From Roseiarcus sp963816065 (GTDB lineage Bacteria; Pseudomonadota; Alphaproteobacteria; Rhizobiales; Beijerinckiaceae): DNA of 64,000 nt. The DNA is taken from NCBI GenBank assembly GCA_963816065.1, contig CAWFJG010000019.1, positions 186,001-250,000 of the forward strand, in the 5' to 3' direction. The notes under the pieces were generated by a model that made no database searches, had not been told where the DNA came from, and saw nothing but the letters and a program-made list of their open reading frames with translations. Shown here in pieces: positions 1-9,809 of this stretch. Every line of letters starts with the position of its first letter. Position 1 is the first letter of the stretch. Both the position numbers and the translations under genes were made by a program.

Positions 1-366
1 GAGGTTGTCGACGTCGAACGGCCGGCCATCGGCGCGGGCGAAGGCGAGAAAGGCCTTGCCGCTCTGAAGCCGGGCGACTTCGACGCGCGCGACATAGCCG
101 TCGAGCGCGCGGAATTCGATCGCCCTCGCCTTTGCGGCCCAGTCCGGGCCGAGCGCCGCCGCGAGCGCGATCGGCGCCGGGAAGGCCCGGTAGGCGACTT
201 CGACCGGGCGCCGGGGCTGGCTTTCGTGCGGCTCGACCACCGTCAGCGTCACCGGTCGCCCGCCGCCCTTCTCGATCGCGCCGGGCGGGGGCAGCGTTGC
301 GGGGGAGGCGGCCGCCGCGGCGAAGCCCAGGAGGGCGACGAGGCTCGCGACACGCGGGACGCTCAC
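1..366 (-). CDS. Secreted protein, N-terminal part (runs off window)
   Basis: About 122 residues are visible and the 3' end lies outside the window. A GTG start is chosen because it forms a GTGA overlap with the stop of the upstream ABC ATPase gene, suggesting translational coupling. The N-terminus is a short hydrophobic, Ala-rich export signal. The body contains the segment IEFRALDGYVARVEVARL and ends near FARADGRPFDVDNL, which faintly recalls small periplasmic proteins related to the molybdopterin-binding oxidoreductase fold; I cannot confirm this. Its position as last gene of the sugar ABC operon suggests a role in handling the same substrate. Confidence 0.5.
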   Translation of the reverse strand, partial: MSVPRVASLVALLGFAAAAASPATLPPPGAIEKGGGRPVTLTVVEPHESQPRRPVEVAYRAFPAPIALAAALGPDWAAKARAIEFRALDGYVARVEVARLQSGKAFLAFARADGRPFDVDNL

Positions 367-1161
367 GAACGCGCGGTCGCCGGCTCGGCGCCCAGCAGCA
401 GCGACTTCAACTCGGCGCCGCCGGCCATCAGCTCGATGACTTCGCCGATCGTGCGTTCGGTCTTGTCGAATTCGGCCAGCGACCTCGCCGCGGCGCAGAA
501 CCATGAACCGATCTCCCGAGGCGTAGGCGTGATAGGCGTTGTGGGTGATGAACAGGACGGCGACGCCGCGCGACCGCACCTTGTCGATCAGCCGCAGGAC
601 GGTCGCGGATTCCCGCACGCCGAGCGCCGCCGTCGGCTCGTCGAGAACGAGAACGCGCGCGCCGAAATGGACGCGCCCGCCCGATCGCCAGCGCCTGCCG
701 CTCGCCGCCCGAGAGCGTGCCGACAAGCTGGTCGCCGTCGGTGACCCGGCTGATGCCGAGATCCCGCAGGCTCTGCAAGGCGATCCGCGACGCTTCGTCG
801 AGATCGAGCCGCCTGAAGAGGCCGCGCCCTTTCTGCGGCTCGGCGGCCAGCACGAAATTGCGCGCGACGCTCATCAGCGGCAGCGTCGCCGACCTCCTGA
901 TAGACGGTGGCGATGCCGCGCTCGCGCGCATCGCGCGGGCTGGAGAAGTGGACCGGCTCGCCGTCGACCAGGACTTCTCGCCGTCGTCGGCGTCTCGACG
1001 CCGGTGAGGATCTTGATGATGGTCGATTTGCCGGCGCCGTTCTCGCCGAGCAGGCAGAAGACTTCGCCCGGCACGAAGCGCGCAGCGAGAGGTCGGCGAC
1101 CGCGGTGACGCCGACGAAGCGCTTGGTGACGTCGCGCAGTTCGACGATCGGCGCGCTCATG
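363..1161 (-). CDS. Sugar ABC transporter ATP-binding protein (RbsA-like, single domain), frameshifted
   Basis: ATPase of a ribose-type sugar importer, acting on the inner face of the membrane. Read across frames it shows MSAPIVELRDVTKRF at the start, a Walker A (GENGAGKST), the signature LSGGERQALAIGRA and the D-loop region typical of RbsA/XylG. At about 266 codons it is a single ATPase domain, not the tandem form of RbsA. ATG 1161 follows GGGAGGG and lies 1 nt after the permease stop. At least three or four single-base frameshifts interrupt it, with no nonsense codons between, so sequencing error is likelier than decay. Confidence 0.8.
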
Positions 1162-1162
1162 T

Positions 1163-2233
1163 CAGTCCCTCCCCATCGCAAGTCGCCGCAGCCGGTGGTT
1201 GGCGAGAACGGCGAGCAGCAGCAGGAGGCCGATGAAGCAATTCGGTGAGGTCGGCGTTCCAGCCGAGGAAGAACACGCCGAGCGAGACGATGCCGTAAGT
1301 GAGCGCGCCGAACATCGTGCCGACCGGCGAGCCGTAGCCGCCGGTCAGCAGGATGCCGCCGATGACCGCGGCGGCGATGCCGGTGAACACATATTGCGAG
1401 CCGAGCGTGATGTTGCCGTTCTGGAAGGTCAGCGTCTCGATGACGCCCGACGAGCGCAGCGCCGAGCGCCGTGCAAACGAAGAGGATGATCTTGACGCGT
1501 GCGACCGGCACGCCGGCGAGCCGCGCGGTCTGCGCGTTGCCGCCGGTGGCATAGACCCAGTTGCCGAAGGCGGTGCGCTGCATGACGTAGGTGGCGATCG
1601 ACCGATGAGCACGATCCAGTGAACGATCGAGACGTGGAATTCCATGAATTTCGAGGCGAACAGCGCCTGCGCCGAGCCCGCTCGGCATCGCGGAGATGCT
1701 GGTCGAGCCGGTCAGCGCGATCGAGATGCCGAGCATGCCGCCCGATGACCATGAGCATCGTCGCGAGCGTCACGATGAAGGACGGCAGCCTGGTGCGAAC
1801 GACGATGATGCCGTTGACCAGCGCCGATCAGCGCCGCCGAACGATAAAGGCGAGCAGCGACGCCGAGCCACGGGTTGAGGCGAATAGTAGCCGCGAGCAG
1901 ATCGCGACGATCATCGACGCCGCGCCGACCACCGAGCCGACCGAGAGGTCGAACTCGCCGCCGATCATCAGCATGCCGATCGGCAATGGCGACGATGCCG
2001 AGATCGGAGGCGGTGTCGAGCCAGTTGGCGGTGCCGAGCGGCGGTCAGGAATCCGTTCTGTCCGGCCATGACGGCGAAGAAGGCGAAGCACGAGCAGAGC
2101 GCGAGACCACGCCGCCCGCTTCGGGACGCAGCAGCGCGCTGCATGACCGCGCCGCGGCAGCCGCGCAGGCGGCGAGCTCGTCGTCGCGCGCCGCCGGACC
2201 GTCGCGTCGGTCTGTCGCGGCTCTCGCCTGCAT
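1163..2233 (-). CDS. Sugar ABC transporter permease (RbsC/XylH family), frameshifted
   Basis: Inner-membrane permease of the sugar importer. The diagnostic RbsC-family segment GMLMIGGEFDLSVGSVVGAA is intact, followed by several hydrophobic stretches and the C-terminal block FTGIAAAVIGGILLTGGYGS. Restoring frame at the end gives FIGLLLLLAVLANHRLRRLA followed by a TGA directly before the ATPase start. The N-terminus is best begun at ATG 2233, 49 bp after the binding-protein stop. At least five single-base frameshifts are needed to read it through. It would pair with the neighbouring ATPase and binding protein. Confidence 0.75.
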
Positions 2234-2282
2234 GCCAGCGTCAAGCGCCCCTGCCGCGACAGGTCCTGCGCGCCGAGCGAGC

Positions 2283-3284
2283 CTACTTCGAGCCGATCAC
2301 GTTCGGGATAGGTGTCGAAGACCTTGAGGATCTTGTCGATGTTGGTCTTGTCGACGATGCTCGGGCCGGTGACGACCGGGCCGACCGGCGCAAGGCCGTA
2401 CTTGGCGTAGAGGTGGCGAAGAGCACGCCGTAATAGCCGTCGAGGTAGGGCTGCTCGTTGATCAGGAACTCGATCTTGCCGTTCTTGATCTGCTGAGCGC
2501 GACGCGCGGAGATCTCCATCGTCGCCGACATGGACCTTGCCGGTGAGTTGGGCGGCATCGACCGCGGCGGTGGCCGCGGTGCCGACCGCGGCGTTCTCGG
2601 TGAAGATGCCGTCGATGTCCTTGTGGGACTGCAGATAGGCGCCGATGTCGCGGCTGACCTTGGCCTGATCGGTCGAATCGGCGGTCGGCAGTTCGAGGTT
2701 GGCCGATCGTGATGCCGAGCTCCTTGGCCTTCTCGGCGAGGCCCTTGCAGATCGCCTGCAAGATAGGGATTGCCGGGCACGTTGATGACGCAGAGGATGT
2801 TCTTGCGCCCGCCTTGGCGAGCCGGTCTGCGCGGCGACCTGTGCCGACTTCCGGGCCCTGCTGGCCGACGAAGCCGAAGGCGCCGTCGGCCTCCCACTGG
2901 TCCTGGCCCGACTGGTTGACATAGACCGGAATGCCGGCCGCGACCGCCTGCTTGATGTAGGGATCGACGACGCTGGTGACGAAGTCGCCGACGACGATGG
3001 CGTCGGGCTTCTGCGCGATGGCGGCCTGCATCGTGCGGGCCGACGAGGCCTCGATGTCGGCTTCGTCGATCGGAATGTAGTTGAGCTTGACGCCCAGAGC
3101 CTTGGCCGCGTCCTGCGCGCCTTGATAGAGCGGCGGGAAGAACGAGTCGTTCAGCGGCCCGGAGACGAAGGCGATCGAAATCTGCTTGTCCTCGGCTGGG
3201 GCCGGAGCGACGGCGGCGACCAGCGCCAGCGCCGATAGCGCCAGCGCCAATGGCGAGACGACGCGGCGGCTTCTCAGCGATCAT
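2283..3284 (-). CDS. Sugar ABC transporter periplasmic binding protein (Peripla_BP_4), frameshifted
   Basis: Periplasmic solute receptor of the ribose/rhizopine type and first gene of the operon. ATG 3284 has a GGAGG site; after one frame correction a signal peptide ending APAPAEDKQ is followed by ISIAFVSGPLNDSFFPPLYQ, the usual type-1 binding-fold opening. Conserved blocks such as KPDAIVVGDFVTSVVDPYIK and DIGAYLQSHKDIDGIFTENA are spread over three frames. The likely C-terminus is NVIGSK. It needs at least three frameshift corrections. The promoter region ahead of it carries the two GntR-type operators described below. Confidence 0.8.
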   Translation of the reverse strand: MIAEKPPRRLAIGAGAIGAGAGRRRRSGPSRGQADFDRLRLRAAERLVLPAALSRRAGRGQGSGRQAQLHSDRRSRHRGLVGPHDAGRHRAEARRHRRRRLRHQRRRSLHQAGGRGRHSGLCQPVGPGPVGGRRRLRLRRPAGPGSRHRSPRRPARQGGRKNILCVINVPGNPYLAGDLQGPRREGQGARHHDRPTSNCRPPIRPIRPRSAATSAPICSPTRTSTASSPRTPRSAPRPPPRSMPPNSPARSMSATMEISARRAQQIKNGKIEFLINEQPYLDGYYGVLFATSTPSTALRRSARSSPARASSTRPTSTRSSRSSTPIPNVIGSK

Positions 3285-3391
3285 GACGTTCCTCCACTCT
3301 TCGGCCCGCTTTCACGGTCGCGCCCTTTGGCCGCCTCGCGGCAGCGGACTGAGGCCGATTGTCGGGCCGGGCCGTGATTTGGTAGTTGCAT

Positions 3392-3402
3392 TTGTCCGAC
3401 AT
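3392..3402. promoter_or_regulatory. Putative GntR/FadR operator 1 (TTGTCCGACAT)
   Basis: TTGTCCGACAT is a near-palindrome of the FadR-subfamily form TNGT-N3-ACNA. It lies 108 bp upstream of the sugar binding-protein start and is repeated almost exactly at 3512. A FadR-type regulator gene lies two genes away, so control of both divergent operons is inferred. Confidence 0.45.
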
Positions 3403-3511
3403 CGTCAACAGGTATGGCTCAGTCAATGTCTGCTGGATTACGGGAAACGTCATGGCGCTTTTGATTGAACGGAAGGCGCTCGGACGCGCTGACGGCATCA
3501 TTGCGGCCGAT

Positions 3512-3522
3512 TTGTCCGACAA
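3512..3522. promoter_or_regulatory. Putative GntR/FadR operator 2 (TTGTCCGACAA)
   Basis: Perfect TTGT-N3-ACAA palindrome directly before the ATG at 3524. It matches operator 1 at 10 of 11 positions, 120 bp apart. Binding here would block the esterase-regulator operon. Confidence 0.5.
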
Positions 3523-3523
3523 G

Positions 3524-4511
3524 ATGAACGCGATCTGGAGCGGAGCAGCAATACGCACGACGACGGATCCTTCGATCTCGGCCGGATGCGCCTGTGGATC
3601 GACGAATATTCCGTGCTGGCCGCGCGCGGCGCCGAGATCGCAGGGGCTCGCGCATGAGGACAGGACCGTCGAAACGCCGCCGGGCCGGTCGCAATCCGCG
3701 TCTACAATCCCGGCGAGCGCGCGCCGACGTTGGTCTTCGTCCACGGCGGCGGCTGGGTCATGGGCAGCTCGGAGCCACGACCATATCGCCCGCTGGCTCG
3801 CCGCCGAGACCGGCGGCCGGGTCATCCAGATCGAATACAGCCTCGCGCCCCGAGCATCCCTATCCCGCTGGCGATCAACGAGATCGTCGCCGTGCTCGGC
3901 GACGCTCGATGGACGAGACGGGCAGCGCGCCGGTCCTGGTCGGCGGCGATTCCGCCGGCGCCAATCTCGCCGCCTCGGCGATCTCTGCGTCTGCCCAAGG
4001 CCGAGCGCAGCCAGATCGCCGGTTTCGTCTCGATCTACGGCGCCTACGCCCCGGAGATGAACCTTTCCTCGCACCGGCTTTACGGCGACGGCCGTTTCGG
4101 GCTCTCGGAGCCGCAGATGCGATGGTTCTGGAACCTTTACGCGCCGCATCTGCCGCCGGAGGCGCGCGGCGAAAGAGCTGAGCCCGCTCGACCGCCGATC
4201 TCGCCGATTTTCCGCCGACGCTCTGCATCGGAGCCGAATGCGATCTGCTGCTCGACGATACGCTCGCCTTCTACGGCGAGCTGACCAAGGCCGGCGTCGA
4301 CGTGTCGCTGTCGCTCTGGTCGAGCCTGCCGCACGGCTGCATGCATTTCGTCGGCGCGGTCGACAGCGTCACCGAGGCCGCCGGCTCGATCGTCCAGTAC
4401 GTCAAAGCCGCGCGGCGAGCGGACAAGGCGGTCGCCCAGGCGCTCCGGCCGTCGAAGCGCTGCGAACGCTCAGCGCGGGGTGGGAGCGCGGCAGCGCCGG
4501 CGCAGCCCTGA
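3524..4511 (+). CDS. Alpha/beta hydrolase (HSL-type esterase), frameshifted
   Basis: Cytoplasmic esterase of the hormone-sensitive-lipase family. The oxyanion-hole motif VFVHGGGWVMGS is at about 3730 and the nucleophile elbow GGDSAGAN at about 3950. The acid and His regions follow in LCIGAECDLLLDDTLAFYGE and SLPHGCMHFVGAVD. Four or more frameshifts break it. The start is uncertain: ATG 3524 sits right after the operator, ATG 3452 is an alternative. The stop nearly abuts the GntR gene, so the two are probably one operon, with the esterase likely acting on the compound sensed by the regulator. Confidence 0.7.
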
Positions 4512-5279
4512 ACGAGGTCGCGCTGCTCGACGTCGAGCCGCTGTTTTCGTCGAGCCGCTCCCGCCTGCACGGCTCGCTCGCCCATCGGATCGCGGGCGAC
4601 ATCATCAGCGGCGCCCTGCCCTCGGGGTCGCTCCTGCCTCGCGAGGAAAGCGCCAGCGAGTCGTTCGGCGTGTCGCGCAGCGCCTATCGCGAGGCGATCC
4701 GGACGCTCGCCGCCAAGGGCATGGTGTCGGCGCTGCCGAAGGTCGGCACGCGCAGGTCGCCCCGCGGTCGGGCTGGCACATTCTCGACCCGGACATTCTC
4801 GAGTGGCATTTCGAACCTGGCGCCCGACGAGGCCTTCATCCGCGACCTCTTCGAGCTGCGCAAAATCGTCGAGCCGAGCGCCGCCGCGCTGGCCGCGACT
4901 GCGCCGGGACGACGCGCAGCTCGTCAAAGCTCGCCGACGCGCTCTCCCGTATGGCGCGCGCCAATCCGCGAACGCGGCGCCTGGCTGAACGCGATCGTCG
5001 CTTTTCATCACGAGCTCTTGATGCGCGGGCCGGAACGAAGCGCTCTCCTCACTGTGGCCGGCGATCCAGACGACGCTGCGCTGGTCGATCAAGCTGCAGA
5101 TGATGTTGCCGACGCTGAGCCTCGCCCACGATCCGGTCGCCGACCACGCACGCGTGTTCGAGAAGGTGGCGTCGCAAAGCGCGGAAGGCGCGCTGACCGA
5201 GACGGCGCTGCTTGTCGAAGCGGCGCTGGCGGACACGCTGTCTCATTTGCAGCGGATCGACGCGATTCGGACGGCCTGA
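4508..5279 (+). CDS. GntR family regulator, FadR subfamily, frameshifted
   Basis: DNA-binding regulator with an N-terminal winged helix-turn-helix (LAHRIAGDIISGALPSGSLL, then SFGVSRSAYREAIRTLAAKG) and a C-terminal FCD effector domain (APDEAFIRDLFELRKIVEPS, later AFHHELL). Frame-corrected reading ends LVEAALADTLSHLQRIDAIR-TA and a TGA at 5277. No ATG is present at the expected start; a CTG overlapping the esterase stop fits best, or the start was lost to a sequence error. At least four frameshifts. It is the natural candidate to bind the two TTGTCCGAC sites upstream. Confidence 0.72.
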
Positions 5280-5379
5280 CGTGTCCGAGCGCTCGCCCTC
5301 CCGGGGAGGGAACGCTCGATTTCGCAACGACCCGCCAGGGCGTCGCCTGCCGTCCTCCCGCTGATCGAGCGCCGCCGCG

Positions 5380-6380
5380 TTACTTGGGCCTCAGATCGAG
5401 CCCGACGCCTCTGTTGACGAATTTGAAGAGAGTAGGCCTTTTTGTAGTCGGTCCTGGGGTCGACCAGGCCGATCTCGACCATCTTGTCGAAAAAATCCTT
5501 CCAGCGGGCGTCGGTCATGGCGCCGATGCCGAGCGTCAGGGTGTCCCCGGAATCGACGATGCCTTCCTCCTTCAACTTGGCGATGGAGAAGGCGATCTGC
5601 GCGTCGGTGATGTCGGGGTTGTCGCTCTTGATCAGCGCGTTGGCCTTGGCGCTGTCGCCGTAGAGGTAGTGATACCAGCCGATCGCCGAAGCATCGACGA
5701 AACGCTGCACCAGGTCCGGGCGTCTTCTCGACCAGCTCCGTGCGCGCGACGATCAGGGTTGCGTAGGTCGAATAGCCGTGGTCCGCAAGCAAGAAGACGT
5801 TTGGCTCGAAATGGCCCTGCCGCGCGATCTCGAACGGCTCGGCGGTCGCATAGCCCTGCTGGATCGACATCGTGTTGGCGATGAAAGGCGCCGAGTTGAA
5901 ATTGTAGGGCCGGACGTACTCGTCCTTGAAGCCATAGGTGAGCTTCAGCCAGGCGTAGAAGGTGTTGATCGACCCGGCGCCGAGATAGACGGGCCGGGCG
6001 TTCGGCAAGGACTTCCATGTGTCGAGCCCGACGCCCGGATGCGACATCAGGATCTGCGGGCTCTTCTGGAAGTCGGCGGCGACGGCGACGAGCGGCAGCT
6101 TGCTCTCGGCCGCGAGCAGATTGCCGATCATGTCGCCGCCCATGAAGAAATCGAGCTTGCCGAACAGCAGCAAAAGACCGCCGTTCGCCTGCGGGCCGCC
6201 GGGGACGATCGTCACCTCGAGCCCATATTTCGCGTAAGTTCCATCGGCGAGGGCCTGGTAGAAGCCGCCAGCCGCGGGGTCCGCGAGCCAATTGGTGCCG
6301 AACTTCACCTTGTCGAGCGCGAACGCGGGGCCGGTGAGGCCGAAAAGCCAAGCCAGAGCGGCAACCATCGCGAAGCGCAT
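5380..6380 (-). CDS. NMT1/THI5-like ABC substrate-binding protein, frameshifted
   Basis: Periplasmic receptor of the SsuA/ThiY/RibY group, which binds sulfonates, thiamine precursors or flavins. A signal peptide (MRFAMVAALAWLFGLTGPAF) precedes the typical opening VKFGTNWLADPAAGGFYQAL. Other family-like blocks are GGDMIGNLLAAESKLPLVAV and TMSIQQGYATAEPFEIARQG. Two single-base frameshifts, near 5710 and 5430, separate the 3' parts; the corrected end is NRGVGLDLRPK. No permease or ATPase of this class lies beside it, so it is an orphan receptor here and its ligand cannot be assigned. Confidence 0.75.
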
Positions 6381-6814
6381 CGATTCCCCAAACCTGGCGG
6401 CCCCGCCTGACGGCTTAGGTTCAGCCGTCGGCTTGTTTTGCGGAGTCTCGCTCCGGTCCGAAGCTTGGTCAACTCCGCCTCGACCGGCGTCGGCGCTCGT
6501 TCCCGACGCTGAGGGAGACAATCGGCTCTGAGGGATGGGTTCCGCGACGGGACGGTCGGCGCAGAAGGCCATCCGGTCGGCGACAGCCTCTCGCAGCGCC
6601 GGCGGCGGAACGACGGGCGCCGCAGGACGGACCGTTGGTGCGGCGTTCAGAAGATTCGGGATCTCGGGGCGGCGCGACCGGGGCGTTCATGGATCGTGCG
6701 CTTCTTGCGGGGCGCCAGGAAGGGGGGTTCGGTCGGGCCCATGCATGAGCGGCGGGAGCATTTTCTCAAGCATCAAACTGTGCTTTGCTGATCCATCGAC
6801 CAAGGGAGGGAACC
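6381..6814. other. Intergenic region, no gene seen
   Basis: A 434-bp gap between the divergent binding-protein and aldehyde dehydrogenase genes. Its open frames look like random GC-rich reading with Arg/Gly/Ala bias. It should hold the promoters of both genes; only the GGGAGGG ribosome site before 6815 is clear. Confidence 0.5.
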
Positions 6815-8257
6815 ATGCGCGTTGATTTCATCGTTGACGGCGAAGCGGTCGCCGCAACGTCGGGCGCGACCTTCACTCGCAAGGATCCGGTGACCGGAGC
6901 GGTGGCGAGCGAAGCGGCGGCGGCGAGCGAAGCCGATGTGGCTAAAGTCGTCGAGGCGGCGAAGCGCGCGTTCCCCGCATGGTCGGAGTCCGGCCCGAGC
7001 CAGCGGCGCGCGTTGCTGCTCAAGGCGGCGGATCTCCTCGAGGCGCGCACCGCCGACTTTTCAAAGGCGATGACCGAAGAGATCGGCGCGACCGGCCCCT
7101 GGGGCGGCTTCAACGTGTTCTTTGCCGCGACGCTCCTGCGCGAGGCCGCCGCGCTCACCACCCAGATTACCGGCGAGATCATCCCGGCCGACAAGCCCGG
7201 CGTGCTGTCGATGGCCGTGCGCCAACCGGCGGGCGTTGTCCTGGGCATGGCGCCGTGGAACGCTCCGGTCATTCTCGGCGTGCGGGCGATCGCCGCCCCG
7301 CTCGCCTGCGGCAACACGGTCATCCTGCGCTCCTCGGAAGTCTGCCCAAAGACCCACAGCCTGATCGTCGAGGTGATGAACGAGGCCGGCTTCCCGAAGG
7401 GTGTCGTCAACCTCATCTCTAATGCGCCCGACGACGCACCGAAGGTTGTGGCTGCGCTGATCGCGCATCCGGCCGTCAGGCGCGTCAACTTCACCGGTTC
7501 GTCCCGCGTCGGCAAGGAGATCGCCAAGCTCTGCGCCGAACACCTAAAGCCTGCGCTGCTCGAACTCGGCGGCAAGGCGCCGCTTTTGGTGCTCGCCGAC
7601 GCCGATATCGATGCGGCGGTGGACGCTGCGGTGTTCGGCGCCTTCGCCAATATGGGCCAGATCTGCATGTCGACCGAGCGATTGATCGTCGACGAGGCGA
7701 TCGCCGACACCTTCGTTGAAAAACTCGCCAGGCGCGCCTCGGCGCTGCCGGCGGGCGATCCACGCGGGCATGTCGTGCTGGGCTCGCTTGTGAACCTCGC
7801 GGCGGCCGAGCGGATGGAGGCGCTGCTTGCCGATGCAAGGAGCAAGGGCGCAATCGTCGTCGCCGGCGGGAAGCGCAACGGCCCGATCGTGGAGGCGACG
7901 ATCGTCGACCGTGTCACCTCCGAGATGCGCGTCTATCGCGAGGAATCGTTCGGTCCGGTGAAGCCGGTCGTGCGGGTCCATGGCGACGAGGAAGCGATCC
8001 GGGTAGCCAACGACACCGAATACGGACTTTCGTCGGCGGTGTTCAGCCGCGACCTACAACGGGCGCTGAGTGTGGCCAAGCGGATCGAATCGGGAATCTG
8101 CCACATCAACGGGCCGACTGTGCATGACGAGGGCCAGATGCCGTTTGGAGGGGTCAAGGCCTCAGGCTACGGAAGATTCGGCAGCAAGGCGGTGATCGCC
8201 GAGTTCACGGATCTCCGCTGGATCACCATCGAGGGCCCTCAGCCCTATCCGTTCTGA
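6815..8257 (+). CDS. Aldehyde dehydrogenase, vanillin/salicylaldehyde dehydrogenase-like
   Basis: NAD(P)-dependent oxidation of an aldehyde to its acid in the cytoplasm. The 480-residue length is standard. Asn149 (in PWNA), the cofactor-loop FTGSSRVG at 226-233, the general base Glu250 (LLELGGKAP) and the nucleophile Cys284 (GQICMSTER) are all present. The overall pattern, including the C-terminal INGPTVHDEGQMPFGGVK, resembles vanillin and salicylaldehyde dehydrogenases. ATG 6815 follows GGGAGGG. It is intact, unlike the genes before it. Monocistronic; the Liv-type importer 360 bp downstream may supply an aromatic substrate, but that is only proximity. Confidence 0.9.
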   Translation: MRVDFIVDGEAVAATSGATFTRKDPVTGAVASEAAAASEADVAKVVEAAKRAFPAWSESGPSQRRALLLKAADLLEARTADFSKAMTEEIGATGPWGGFNVFFAATLLREAAALTTQITGEIIPADKPGVLSMAVRQPAGVVLGMAPWNAPVILGVRAIAAPLACGNTVILRSSEVCPKTHSLIVEVMNEAGFPKGVVNLISNAPDDAPKVVAALIAHPAVRRVNFTGSSRVGKEIAKLCAEHLKPALLELGGKAPLLVLADADIDAAVDAAVFGAFANMGQICMSTERLIVDEAIADTFVEKLARRASALPAGDPRGHVVLGSLVNLAAAERMEALLADARSKGAIVVAGGKRNGPIVEATIVDRVTSEMRVYREESFGPVKPVVRVHGDEEAIRVANDTEYGLSSAVFSRDLQRALSVAKRIESGICHINGPTVHDEGQMPFGGVKASGYGRFGSKAVIAEFTDLRWITIEGPQPYPF

Positions 8258-8321
8258 ACCAACCGTGCCGACGATCCAACAACTCTTTTTGTCCGCGCCT
8301 AACGGCGAGGTCTTCGAAAAA

Positions 8322-8398
8322 TGGTCGGAGTGAGAGGATTCGAACCTCCGACCCCCTCGTCCCGAACGAGGTGCGCTACCAGACTGCGCTACACTCCG
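8322..8398 (-). tRNA. tRNA-Pro (anticodon CGG)
   Basis: A 77-nt cloverleaf with encoded CCA. The acceptor stem pairs CGGAGTG with CACTCCG, the anticodon stem pairs CCTCG with CGAGG around loop TTCGGGA (anticodon CGG), and the T arm contains GGTTCGAATCC. It reads proline codon CCG. Confidence 0.97.
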
Positions 8399-8621
8399 AC
8401 ATGGCATCCGAACGCGGGGTTCGGCGCGGCCTGAGCGGCCTTATAGGGGCGCCGCCTGCGGCGCGCAAGCCTGCAGCGCGCGCGAAGCGCGAACGACAGA
8501 AACAGCCTTGTCACTCGGACGGCGCGAGGGCTAAGCTTTGCTTGTATGGAAATTCATGCCAGCGCGTGCGGCTGGGGAGGCGCGCGAAAGACAGGCTTCA
8601 AGAACACCGAGAGGAGCGCCT

Positions 8622-9809
8622 ATGTTTTTTCGCCTCAAATCCCTCGCGCTTGCCGCGGCCCTGGCCGCCGCGACCGGCGCGGCGCGGGCGGACGATGTGA
8701 AAGTCGCCTTGATCCGCGGCCTGACCGGCCCGCTGCAGGCCTACGCCAAGCAGACCGAGACCGGGTTCATGATGGGTCTCGAATACGCCACCAAGGGCAC
8801 GATGATGGTCGACGGGCGCAAGATCGTCGTCATCACCAAGGACGACCAGTCGAAGCCCGATATCGCCAAGACAGCGCTGACCGAGGCTTACGAGGACGAC
8901 GGCGCCGACATCGCCGTCGGCACGAGTTCGTCGGCGGCGGCGCTGGCCATGCTGCCGGTCGCAGAGGAGCACAAGAAGATCCTGATCGTCGAGCCCGCCG
9001 TGGCTGACGACATCACCGGCTCGAAGTGGAATCGCTACATCTTCCGCACCGCCCGCAACTCGTCGCAGGACGCGATTTCGAACGCGGTGGCGATCGGCAA
9101 GCCCGGCGTGAACGTGGCGACGCTGGCGCAGGACTACGCATTCGGCCGCGACGGCGTGAAGGCCTTCAAGGAGGCGCTCGCCAAGACCGGAGCGAACCTG
9201 GTCGCCGAGGAATACGCGCCGCCGAATACGACCGACTTCACCGCCCCCGCCCAGCGCCTGTTCGACGCTCTCAAGGACAAGCCGGGCAAGAAGATCATCT
9301 GGATCATCTGGGCCGGCGCCGGCGATCCGCTCGACAAGCTCGCCGATCTCGATCCCGGCCGCTACGGCATCGACCTCTCGACCGGCGGCAACATCCTGCC
9401 GGCGCTGGTCGCCTACAAGCGCTTCCCCGGCCTCGAGGGCGCGGCCTACTATTACTACGGCATCCCCAAAAACCCGGTGAACGACTGGCTGGTCGCCGAG
9501 CACGAGAAGCGCTTCAAGGCGCCGCCGGATTTCTTCACCGCCGGCGGCTTCGCCGCCGCCGAAGCGCTGGTGACGGCGCTCGAGAAGGCGAAGTCGACCG
9601 ACACCGAGAAGCTGATTTCGACCATGGAGGGCATGGAGTTCGACACGCCCAAGGGCCCGATGATTTTCCGCAAGGAGGACCATCAGGCGCTGCAGTCGAT
9701 GTACGCATTCAAGATCAAGGTGGATCCCAACGTGGCCTGGGGCATCCCCGAGCTCACCCGCGAGCTCACGATCACGGACATGGATATCCCGATCCGCAAC
9801 AAGCGATGA
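8622..9809 (+). CDS. Branched-chain-amino-acid-type ABC substrate-binding protein
   Basis: Periplasmic receptor of the LivK type (Peripla_BP_6), first gene of a five-gene importer operon. A signal peptide (LALAAALAAATGAARA) is followed by VKVALIRGLTGPLQAYAKQT. The 395-residue length is normal. GTSSSAAALAMLPVAEEHKK and RTARNSSQDAISNAVA line up with the ligand-binding blocks of the family. ATG 8622 has GAGGAG upstream; the stop overlaps the next ATG (ATGA). In many alphaproteobacteria such receptors bind aromatic acids or amides as well as amino acids, so the ligand is open. Confidence 0.87.
   Translation: MFFRLKSLALAAALAAATGAARADDVKVALIRGLTGPLQAYAKQTETGFMMGLEYATKGTMMVDGRKIVVITKDDQSKPDIAKTALTEAYEDDGADIAVGTSSSAAALAMLPVAEEHKKILIVEPAVADDITGSKWNRYIFRTARNSSQDAISNAVAIGKPGVNVATLAQDYAFGRDGVKAFKEALAKTGANLVAEEYAPPNTTDFTAPAQRLFDALKDKPGKKIIWIIWAGAGDPLDKLADLDPGRYGIDLSTGGNILPALVAYKRFPGLEGAAYYYYGIPKNPVNDWLVAEHEKRFKAPPDFFTAGGFAAAEALVTALEKAKSTDTEKLISTMEGMEFDTPKGPMIFRKEDHQALQSMYAFKIKVDPNVAWGIPELTRELTITDMDIPIRNKR

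Noticed and set aside
5281..5379. GC-rich stretch with CTCCCGGGGAGG resembling the palindromic repeat or a terminator
   Set aside because: It has a short stem but neither the AACCCTCA/TGAGGGTT ends nor a T tract, so it supports neither call.
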